NCBI GenBank assembly: GCA_022865685.1
Contig: JALHUB010000098.1
Span: forward strand, 1-17,960
Length of the DNA: 17,960 nucleotides
Reading direction: 5' to 3'
From: Dehalococcoidia bacterium
GTDB taxonomy: Bacteria; Chloroflexota; Dehalococcoidia; DSTF01; JALHUB01
Part shown: positions 1 through 5,821 of the stretch, one piece after another
Layout: each line of letters starts with the position of its first letter
How positions within the stretch are numbered: position 1 is the stretch's first letter
Notes under the pieces: model-generated
The model's input: only the letters and a program-made list of their open reading frames with translations
The model's database searches: none
Told to the model about the DNA's origin: nothing
Made by a program: the position numbers and the translations under genes

Positions 1-155
1 CATTGTGCCCAGGTGAAGCGATAGGTCTTCCCCGTCCGGAAGTTCCTGTAGACGACACCGACGTCGTCCGGATAGAGGTTGACCGGCCTCTTCATGAACG
101 CCGTTAGCAGCAGCGGGTAGTTCCTGCTGAATTGTGGATAAGGCCCGTTTCCCAT
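1..155 (-). CDS. Fatty-acyl-CoA ligase-like protein, N-terminal fragment (runs off the window)
   Basis: Only the first 51 codons are present, read from an ATG at 155 towards position 1. The start is supported by AAGGAG (164-169 on the plus strand) 8 nt upstream. The fragment contains RPVNLYPDDVGVVYRN followed by TGKTYRFTW. This resembles the N-terminus of AMP-forming fatty-acyl-CoA synthetases, where a stretch such as 'RP..LYP...V.Y....Y.FTWA' precedes the adenylation domain. The expected reaction is ATP-dependent activation of a carboxylic acid to its CoA thioester in the cytoplasm. None of the AMP-binding core motifs lies in the window, so family assignment rests on this short leader and on memory of related proteins. 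The nearby MDR oxidoreductase and the distant enoyl-CoA hydratase and EMO genes fit a fatty-acid oxidation lifestyle. An alternative is another ANL-superfamily enzyme with the same leader. Confidence 0.7.
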   Translation of the reverse strand, partial: MGNGPYPQFSRNYPLLLTAFMKRPVNLYPDDVGVVYRNFRTGKTYRFTWAQ

Positions 156-213
156 TCTGTATTCTCCTTACAGCAAGCCGGTTTCGAGTGACATCGCATC
201 AACCGCTAAGGGC

Positions 214-243
214 ATTCTAGCCCGTTGCGCGCGGGAACGGCAA
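214..243 (-). promoter_or_regulatory. Candidate promoter for the acyl-CoA ligase gene, with overlapping dyad
   Basis: On the minus strand, TTGCCG (238-243) and TAGAAT (214-219) are separated by 18 nt, a good sigma-70-like pair. The predicted start of transcription leaves a leader of roughly 50 nt before the ATG at 155. A perfect 7-bp inverted repeat, CCGTTGC at 222-228 and GCAACGG at 240-246, covers the -35 and spacer. It could be an operator, or the tail hairpin of the upstream MDR gene (stop at 273). Confidence 0.45.
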
Positions 244-272
244 CGGCCGGAGGTACGTGGGCGGGGCGGAGC

Positions 273-1241
273 CTACGGGATCAGCAGCACGCGGCCGAAG
301 GCCATCCGGCTTTCGATGTAGGCGTGGGCCGCCGCCGCCTCGGAGAGAGGATAGGTCCGGTCGATGACGACGTGCAGGGAGCCGCGGGCGACGTCGTCCA
401 GGTGCCGCGCTACCATCTCCCGCACCCGCTCCGTGTTCCGCGCCATCTCCAGTCCGAGGGAGAACCCCGTGAGCGACCGGTTGCCCTGTGATAGGAAGCC
501 CAGTTCCGGCTTCTCGAAGCTCCGTCCCGCGAAGCCGACGCTGACTGCGCGACCCCGGAAGGCGAGGCTCTTGAGGCAGCCTTCGAGTACCCTGCCGCCG
601 ACGGTATCGACGGCCAGCTCGACGCCACGGCCGTCCGTCAGCTTTCCCACCGCGGCAACAAAGTCGTCGGTCGTGTAGTTGATGCCGTGGTCGAGGCCGA
701 AGTCAGCCAGGCGGCGAAGCTTATCGTCGTTGGAGGCGGTGGCGATGACGATCGCGCCGGCGCGCTTGGCGAGCTGAATCGCCGCCAGCCCGACACCGCC
801 GGCGCCTGCCTGGATGAGCACCGTCTCGCCCTCCTGCAGATGTCCGAACTCGAAGAGGGCGTCGTCGGCCGTGCCGAACGGGATGGGGACGCAGGCTGCC
901 CGTTCCATGTCGAGCCCGTCCGGGACCAGCCAGGTAGACATCGCCGGCGCCGAGACAATCGACGCGTGCGAACCGTATGCCACGAAAGTGACTACGCGCT
1001 GCCCAACGGCGCGGTCGCTGACGTTGGCGCCGACCTCGCGCACGGTTCCCGCGCACTGGTAGCCGACGACGTGCGGCCGCGACGGCATCGGACCGCCGGC
1101 GCGATTAAGCAGGTCGCCGCCTTCGATGCTCACGGCCTTGACGTCGATGAGGACGCCGTTGGGATGACACGTGGGATCGGGCACGTCCTCGTAGCGGAAG
1201 ACGTCGGGCGGGCCGGTCTCGTAGTAGATTGCTGCCTTCAT
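273..1241 (-). CDS. Quinone oxidoreductase-type MDR family protein (NADPH-dependent, zinc-independent)
   Basis: A 322-residue medium-chain dehydrogenase/reductase. The ATG at 1241 is chosen because GGAGG lies about 10 nt upstream and the conserved start MKAAIYYETG begins there; a longer frame reaching 1628 would run antisense into the divergent phosphofructokinase gene. The N-terminal GroES-like half (about 1-125) carries HVVGYQCAGTVREVG at 57-71. The Rossmann half has the nucleotide motif AGAGGVG at 145-151, then a typical QLAKRAGA helix. The Cys cluster for structural zinc and the catalytic zinc ligands of alcohol dehydrogenases are not visible, which points to the quinone oxidoreductase/zeta-crystallin branch. 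Expected activity is NADPH-dependent reduction of quinones or enones in the cytoplasm; the substrate cannot be told. It is transcribed away from phosphofructokinase and towards the acyl-CoA ligase, 117 bp away, which has its own likely promoter. Confidence 0.88.
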   Translation of the reverse strand: MKAAIYYETGPPDVFRYEDVPDPTCHPNGVLIDVKAVSIEGGDLLNRAGGPMPSRPHVVGYQCAGTVREVGANVSDRAVGQRVVTFVAYGSHASIVSAPAMSTWLVPDGLDMERAACVPIPFGTADDALFEFGHLQEGETVLIQAGAGGVGLAAIQLAKRAGAIVIATASNDDKLRRLADFGLDHGINYTTDDFVAAVGKLTDGRGVELAVDTVGGRVLEGCLKSLAFRGRAVSVGFAGRSFEKPELGFLSQGNRSLTGFSLGLEMARNTERVREMVARHLDDVARGSLHVVIDRTYPLSEAAAAHAYIESRMAFGRVLLIP

Positions 1242-1374
1242 CGCATCCTTGCCTCCTCTATGGGTGGTCGGCGTCGTCGACGGCTGGGCGGCGACGTGGG
1301 ATGCCACTATCTCATCAGCGGTTTCGCGGGTCAAGCGGCGGGCCCGGCGGGGAGTGGGAGCCGGCGCGGCGCGC

Positions 1375-1403
1375 GTGACAGGAAGCACCGCAGCGTATAT
1401 GCT
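1375..1403 (+). promoter_or_regulatory. Candidate promoter for phosphofructokinase
   Basis: GTGACA (1375-1380) and TATGCT (1398-1403) are separated by 17 nt in the 237-bp divergent region between the MDR gene and phosphofructokinase. The predicted leader is about 70 nt before the TTG at 1479. I saw no riboswitch-like structure in this leader. Confidence 0.45.
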
Positions 1404-1478
1404 AATGGGAGACCACGGCCCGGGACGGCGGCGTGGTCGCTTTCCGTGTTTCAGTTCTCCTTGGGAAGAGGTGACAAG

Positions 1479-2546
1479 TTGCGTATTGCTGTTCTTACCG
1501 GCGGCGGCGACTGCCCAGGCCTCAACGCCGCAATCCGCGCCGTAGCCCAGCGCGGCTGGACCATGGACGATGAGGTCTGCGGGATCCACTACGGTTGGTC
1601 CGGCCTCACAGGCGAAGGGGAGATGCACACCCTTAGCCCCATTGAGGTGCGCGACATCCTACACGAGAGCGGGACCATGCTCGGCACGTCGCGCACCAAT
1701 CCGGGGCGCAGCAAGGAAGACCTGGAAGAAGTGGTCCGCAACCTGCGCCGGCACGCCATCGACGGCCTGGTGGCTATCGGCGGCGACGACACGCTGAGCG
1801 TCGCGGCAAAGCTGCACGAGGCCGGCGTAAAGGTCGTCGGCATACCGAAGACGATCGACAACGACGTGCCCGGCACTGACTTCTGCATCGGCTTCGACAC
1901 CGCTACCGGCGTCATCGCCGACGCGCTCGACCGCCTGCTCTCAACAGCGAAGTCGCACGCGCGCATCATGGTAACAGAGGTCATGGGGCGCGATACGGGC
2001 TGGCTCGCGGTCGTCGGCGGCCTCGCCGGCGGCGCCGATTTCATCGCCATTCCCGAAGTGCCCGTCCACATCGACTACATCATCGAGCACGCCGCCCAGC
2101 ACATCGCGACGCACCGCTTTAGCGTCATGGCGATAGCGGAGGGCACGCAGGTCGAAGGGCTGGAGGTGCCGAAAGCGGAGGTCGATGCGTCGGACCAGTT
2201 CGGCCACGTCCGTCTCGCCGACAGAGGCATCGCCCAGCGCGTCGCCGACGAGATCGAGCGCCGCACGGGCATCGATACCCGCGTCACTGTGCTGGGCCAT
2301 CTCCAGCGAGGCGGCACGCCCTCCGTCCGCGACCGCTACATCAGCACGCTGATGGGCTCAGCGGCCGTCGATTTCCTGCACCGCGACATCCTCGGCTGCA
2401 TGACCGCGTTGAAGGGCCAGGAGATCGTCTCGGTGCCGCTGTCGGAGATTGCGGGCAAGACGTGGTCCGTGCCGCCGGAGCTCTACGAGTTGGGCCGCCG
2501 CTTCTTTCGCACTATGGCCGCGCTGGAGAGCCCGCAAGGGACTTAG
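1479..2546 (+). CDS. pfp: 6-phosphofructokinase, probably pyrophosphate-dependent
   Basis: A 355-residue PFK-family enzyme that phosphorylates fructose 6-phosphate to the 1,6-bisphosphate in glycolysis, or the reverse if PPi-linked. The TTG at 1479 is chosen because GAAGAGG lies just upstream and the family N-terminus RIAVLTGGGDCPGLNAAIR starts immediately; the open frame continues upstream but there it is antisense to the MDR gene. Motifs in order: GGGDCPGLN (8-16), GGDDT (101-105), PKTIDND (123-129), MGRDTGWLA (169-177), PEVP (192-195), LGHLQRGG (272-279). Numbering happens to match E. coli PfkA: Asp104 replaces the ATP-type Gly104 and Lys124 replaces Gly124. The Asp104/Lys124 pair is the known signature of PPi-using enzymes such as that of Amycolatopsis methanolica. 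Phosphoryl donor is therefore an inference from two residues. Monocistronic; the next gene downstream is a pseudogene. Confidence 0.95.
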   Translation: MRIAVLTGGGDCPGLNAAIRAVAQRGWTMDDEVCGIHYGWSGLTGEGEMHTLSPIEVRDILHESGTMLGTSRTNPGRSKEDLEEVVRNLRRHAIDGLVAIGGDDTLSVAAKLHEAGVKVVGIPKTIDNDVPGTDFCIGFDTATGVIADALDRLLSTAKSHARIMVTEVMGRDTGWLAVVGGLAGGADFIAIPEVPVHIDYIIEHAAQHIATHRFSVMAIAEGTQVEGLEVPKAEVDASDQFGHVRLADRGIAQRVADEIERRTGIDTRVTVLGHLQRGGTPSVRDRYISTLMGSAAVDFLHRDILGCMTALKGQEIVSVPLSEIAGKTWSVPPELYELGRRFFRTMAALESPQGT

Positions 2547-2674
2547 GTGTTCTCCGAAGCGGCTTTGGTCGGTTGCCCTCCTGTAGGCCCGAAGTGTCTT
2601 CGCCGATCATGGGGTGAGCGGGCGCGGGAGTTGCATAAGAAGGGTACATTGAGCGACGCACAAGGAGGTGGACA

Positions 2675-3513
2675 ATGGCTGCCCACCGCATCCACACGGC
2701 CGCTCTCCGGACGATGGTCCCCTAATCGCGTTACTTGGCATTGGGCTCTTATCCGGCTGTATGTGGGGCGTTGTCCGCGATGCGAGCACGGGCACGCCGC
2801 TTGCCGGCGCGAGCGTCACCTAGACGGACTTGAACGGCGGCTCGGGGACGGCGACCAGCGATGCCAGCGGCATTTTCGCTTTCGACCAGGCCACCGGGCC
2901 GTACCCGGCAATGGAACCCGCCAGCTTCCATCTCTCCGCAGCGGGCTACGAGGACCTTACGGCCGCCCGCCTCATGGAGTACAACGACTCCAACGGCACC
3001 CTGTCGAACCTCTCCTCCTTCTGGGAGGTGCAGTCGTTCAACCTGGTGGAGCATACCGTGCAGATGATCAACTTCGAACGTGAGACGGTCGACGTTGACG
3101 CCATCCAGCTCGCGCCCCCAATGCCGCTGGTAAACGTCTATGCAGTCGGTCTCAAGTTGTATGACCCGGCGGACATGACGACGCCGCTCTGCGAGCAGGT
3201 ATCGCCCGGTCAGGTCTACATTTCGACGAACCCGCCCGCGGTGAGCCTCAGCCTGGACTGCGACATACCCGGCGACAGCTTCGCGGCGGAGATAACCGTC
3301 GTTGCGCAACAGGTCTGGCAAACCTTCCCGGGTCCGGTGTCCCACGTGAACGTAGATTTATCAACCATCGGTTATGAATGGACAACGCCTTCGCCCAACA
3401 CGTCATGGCAGACGGTGACTCTGGGCAGCTCCGATGCCACGGGCCCGGACGACCCTGACCTCTCATTCCAGGCGCAGATCCGTTACCGGGCGAAGGTTGA
3501 GTCCGGACCATAA
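2675..3513 (+). pseudogene. Broken lipoprotein gene with a carboxypeptidase-regulatory-like (Ig-like) domain
   Basis: An ideal start (AAGGAGG at 2662-2668, 6 nt before ATG 2675) opens a frame that ends at TAA 2723 after 16 codons. One frame over, the sequence continues as a signal peptide, LIALLGIGLLSGC, with lipobox LSGC and Cys codon at 2758-2760. Restoring one C in the C run at 2719-2722 joins the two into a coherent 29-residue lipoprotein leader. The frame then reads GVVRDASTGTPLAGASVT, hits TAG at 2821-2823, and goes on as TDLNGGSGTATSDASGIFAF, the usual second half of a carboxypeptidase-regulatory-like fold. The remaining 3' frame (nominal TTG 2830 to TAA 3511-3513, 227 residues) is intact but lacks its own RBS. 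The repaired product would be 279 residues counting the TAG position, exported and lipid-anchored, function unknown. The frameshift could be a homopolymer sequencing error; the TAG is harder to explain that way. Confidence 0.75.
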
Positions 3514-3534
3514 GAGACAGAGTCGAAAAGCGCC

Positions 3535-3567
3535 AACGAGCGGGGGTCGCTGAGACCCCCGCTCGTT
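3535..3567. terminator. Bidirectional intrinsic terminator between convergent genes
   Basis: A perfect 14-bp stem (AACGAGCGGGGGTC at 3535-3548, its complement at 3554-3567) with a 5-nt loop. It lies between the end of the lipoprotein pseudogene (3513) and the end of the MFS gene (3600, opposite strand). The run after the stem is TTTT-containing on the minus side and only CTGTCTT on the plus side, so termination may be stronger for the MFS transcript. Confidence 0.85.
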
Positions 3568-3599
3568 CTGTCTTCGAGGTCGGGCGGATCAGGAGCGGG

Positions 3600-4862
3600 C
3601 TAGAGCTCGCGGATGTCTCTGGAGGCGAGTCCGCTGACCAGGGCGAGCACGAGCGCCGCCACGACGAACACCGCGATGGCATGCGGCGTGTCGAGGTATC
3701 TATCGGCGATGGTGCCCAGCATCAGACTGCCGAACGGGTTCAGTCCCTGCGACATCGTATACAGGGAGAGGACACGGCCGCGGTACTCATCAGCAACGTG
3801 CAGTTGCAGTAGGGTCTGGTTGAAGGCGGTGAACGCCACAAAGCCGACGCCACCGGTGATGAGGAAGAGAAGCGACAGCCAGTAGGCGCGCGAGAAGGAG
3901 AACGCCAGGATCATCGACATGTAAGCGACGAGGGCCACACTCATGATCAGTCCCTTACGCCGTACGTCTGCGAAGCGCGCAACGGCCAGGCCGCCGATAA
4001 TGGCGCCGATGCCGACGCCCGTCTGAAGCCACCCGAAGCCTTGAGGGCCGGTGTGCAGGTAGTCTCTCGCCATGATCGGGACCAACTGGAGATAGGGGTA
4101 GACCAGCAGCGTCGGAATGGCTTGGAGCAGCGTCAGCCTGAGGAGCGTACGGTGAGCGAGCAGATGGGCTGCGCCTCGCCGCACGGCCGCCAGCACGGGA
4201 TCTCTTAGCGCCGGCTCGGACTGCTGCAGGCGCATGGGTATGAGACTCAGGGTGGCGACGGTGAAGAACACGAACTTGCCGAAGAAGGCGGAGGACAGGC
4301 TGAAGCCGATCATGAAGCCGGCTATCCCCGGCCCGACGGCGCGCGCCATGTTGTTCACCATCGCGTTGAGGGCGATGGCGTTCGGCAACTGCTCGCGCTT
4401 CACGGCATCGAACACGAGGAACTGGCGCACCGGCATGTAGACGCTGCTGGAGAGGCCGCCGACGAAGGCAACGATGTAGAGGTGCCACATGGCAACCTGC
4501 CCGGTCACGATCAGGATCGCGACGGCCAGCGCACTCAGCCCGTTCACCATCGACGACACGCCAGCAAGGAGGCGCCGGTCGACCCTGTCCGACAGGCTGC
4601 CCGCAAACGGGGAGACAGCGAAGACGCTTATCCCGCGGATGAACTGGACAAGTCCGAGCTGGAAGGGCGAGTTGGTGAGCTGAGCGACCAGCCATCCCTG
4701 ACCGATCTGCTCCATCCACATCGCGAAGCTGGACGCCGCCGTTCCGCCGAGGAGATAGCGGAAGTTGACGATTGCCAGCGACTGGAATGCCCGCGAGCCC
4801 GCGCCCGCAGCGGACGCGCTTGGGACCGTCTCGGCGCCCACTGACTCCACAGATTCGACCAC
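3600..4862 (-). CDS. MFS transporter, EntS/MFS_3-like exporter
   Basis: A 420-residue inner-membrane protein with about 12 hydrophobic segments. After a 25-residue Ser/Ala-rich leader it has FQSLAIVNFRYLLGG and MWMEQIGQGWLVAQLTNSPF, a pattern typical of the EntS-like MFS_3 family. The cytoplasmic loop motif GSLSDRVDRR (88-97) matches MFS motif A, and DEYRGRVLSLY sits in the second half. Proton-driven export of a small molecule is the expected role; the substrate is unknown. The start is GTG 4862, with AGGGGA about 10 nt upstream; no better start is visible. The gene has its own candidate promoter in the 80-bp gap after the DedA gene, so it need not be co-transcribed with it. A 9-bp inverted repeat flanks that promoter. 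Ends facing the terminator at 3535-3567. Confidence 0.88.
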   Translation of the reverse strand: MVESVESVGAETVPSASAAGAGSRAFQSLAIVNFRYLLGGTAASSFAMWMEQIGQGWLVAQLTNSPFQLGLVQFIRGISVFAVSPFAGSLSDRVDRRLLAGVSSMVNGLSALAVAILIVTGQVAMWHLYIVAFVGGLSSSVYMPVRQFLVFDAVKREQLPNAIALNAMVNNMARAVGPGIAGFMIGFSLSSAFFGKFVFFTVATLSLIPMRLQQSEPALRDPVLAAVRRGAAHLLAHRTLLRLTLLQAIPTLLVYPYLQLVPIMARDYLHTGPQGFGWLQTGVGIGAIIGGLAVARFADVRRKGLIMSVALVAYMSMILAFSFSRAYWLSLLFLITGGVGFVAFTAFNQTLLQLHVADEYRGRVLSLYTMSQGLNPFGSLMLGTIADRYLDTPHAIAVFVVAALVLALVSGLASRDIREL

Positions 4863-4896
4863 GAGATGCCGTTCCCCTGACTCCGACTACGGGCCT

Positions 4897-4926
4897 ATTG
4901 TAGTGTGTGCGTTCGCGTGAGGGGAA
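4897..4926 (-). promoter_or_regulatory. Candidate MFS promoter between inverted CGTTCCCCT boxes
   Basis: On the minus strand TACAAT (4897-4902) is a good -10; the best -35 at 18 nt is the weak TTCCCC (4921-4926). A perfect 9-bp inverted repeat, CGTTCCCCT at 4870-4878 and AGGGGAACG at 4920-4928, brackets it: one copy covers the -35, the other the RBS area of the MFS gene. Confidence 0.4.
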
Positions 4927-4942
4927 CGTCCGGACCGCGCGA

Positions 4943-5641
4943 CTAGAGGCCGAAGAGGCGTATGGAGAACTCGCCGATATAGGCAAGGGCCAGGCCGCGC
5001 ACCACCTTCCCTGCCGTCACCGACCCGAGGAATCGCCAGAAGTTCATGCGCACGGCCCCGGCGGTCAGGCCGGCGACCTCGAAGATGGGGTTCGGCACCG
5101 CCGAAAGGGCGAACAGCGTCAGCATGCCATAGCGCATCATCAGCCAATCGACGGTGCGCAGCGCCCTCGTGACCGCACGGCGGAACCAGGTCGGGCCGCC
5201 CACCTGGCGTCCTTGCGCGACCTCCCGGCCCAATGCGCCGGCAATGTAGGCCGTTATTTCGCCGAGGGCCATGCCGATGCCGCCGATGAGGCCGACCTGC
5301 CATGCCCCCAAACTTGGCGCCTGGCTGACTATCAAAGCCTGACCCGCCGCCGTCAGGCCCGGCACGGGGATGAAGAACGTGGATGTGCTGATCAGATTGA
5401 GGAAGAAGATGCCGGCATAGCCCAAGCCCTTGAACTTCTCTGCGTTTAGGTTGAACCAGATCGTGGCGACGCCGAGGGCGAGGGATGAAAGGAGGATCAT
5501 GGCAACGATCGAATGACCGATGATGATGCGGGCACGCCGCTCATGGACCCACCGTCCCAGGAGCCTGTCGTAAATGCTCACCAGGAGGCTTTCCTGCGGC
5601 GTCTGCTGTTGCTCGCCCCCGTCGGGAGGGCGTTCTTCCAT
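4943..5641 (-). CDS. DedA/VTT-domain membrane protein
   Basis: A 232-residue integral membrane protein of the DedA (SNARE-associated, VTT) superfamily. ATG 5641 is chosen because GGGAGG lies 5 nt upstream; the frame extends further but without a better RBS. A hydrophilic N-terminus (1-38) is followed by a membrane segment (about 40-62), a segment with LISTSTFFIPVPG (83-95), then GEITAYIAGALGR (127-139), a positively charged loop, and ALSAVPNPIFEVAGLTAGAVRM (178-199). The GE...Y..G...GR and F..P..PNP patterns are the conserved re-entrant-loop regions of the family. Characterised members include undecaprenyl-phosphate or phospholipid flippases and proteins needed for membrane homeostasis; the substrate here is not predictable. 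It follows the EMO-like gene on the same strand, but a 180-bp gap with a terminator-like hairpin and its own promoter/dyad suggests independent expression. Confidence 0.88.
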   Translation of the reverse strand: MEERPPDGGEQQQTPQESLLVSIYDRLLGRWVHERRARIIIGHSIVAMILLSSLALGVATIWFNLNAEKFKGLGYAGIFFLNLISTSTFFIPVPGLTAAGQALIVSQAPSLGAWQVGLIGGIGMALGEITAYIAGALGREVAQGRQVGGPTWFRRAVTRALRTVDWLMMRYGMLTLFALSAVPNPIFEVAGLTAGAVRMNFWRFLGSVTAGKVVRGLALAYIGEFSIRLFGL

Positions 5642-5654
5642 GACCGCCTCCCTG

Positions 5655-5684
5655 CCTTCATGATTCAGAATACCATCATGAAGG
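5655..5684 (-). promoter_or_regulatory. Candidate DedA promoter inside a perfect 9-bp inverted repeat
   Basis: CCTTCATGA (5655-5663) and TCATGAAGG (5676-5684) form a perfect inverted repeat with a 12-nt spacer. On the minus strand the spacer holds TATTCT (5667-5672) preceded by TGG, an extended -10. Transcription would start near 5660, within the proximal arm, so the repeat cannot fold fully in the mRNA and is better read as a DNA operator. Confidence 0.5.
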
Positions 5685-5744
5685 GATGCAATCGAGGTAT
5701 GGTGCGTCGTGTGGGCGGAACCGGGGGCAGAGAGGGGCGAGAAG

Positions 5745-5778
5745 AGGCGGCCAGCGTGGGGTCTCACACTGGCCGCCT
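5745..5778 (-). terminator. Terminator-like hairpin downstream of the EMO-like gene
   Basis: AGGCGGCCAGCGTG (5745-5758) pairs with CACACTGGCCGCCT (5765-5778), 13 of 14 pairs, loop of 6. It lies 44 bp past the stop of the EMO-like gene. The bases after the stem on the minus strand are TTCTCGCCCC, a poor U-tract, so it may need Rho or act as a 3'-end stabiliser. Confidence 0.55.
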
Positions 5779-5821
5779 GAAGGGGCGGGCGGGGTAACGC
5801 CGTTGAAACGGAGAGGAACCG

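Noticed and set aside
687..1478. N-terminal extension of the phosphofructokinase frame by 264 codons
   Set aside because: It runs antisense to the well-supported MDR gene, and family homology begins exactly at the TTG at 1479 with an RBS.
1242..1628. N-terminal extension of the MDR frame upstream of 1241
   Set aside because: It would overlap the start of phosphofructokinase, is compositionally unlike protein, and the conserved N-terminus with RBS starts at 1241.
2821..2823. TAG as a reassigned or read-through amber codon
   Set aside because: Several other genes in the window end in TAG at the normal family C-terminus (MDR, phosphofructokinase, MFS, enoyl-CoA hydratase), so TAG is a true stop here.
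3955..4986. 343-codon minus-strand open frame
   Set aside because: It is the shadow of the MFS gene in another frame: Arg/Pro/His-rich, with no domain pattern.
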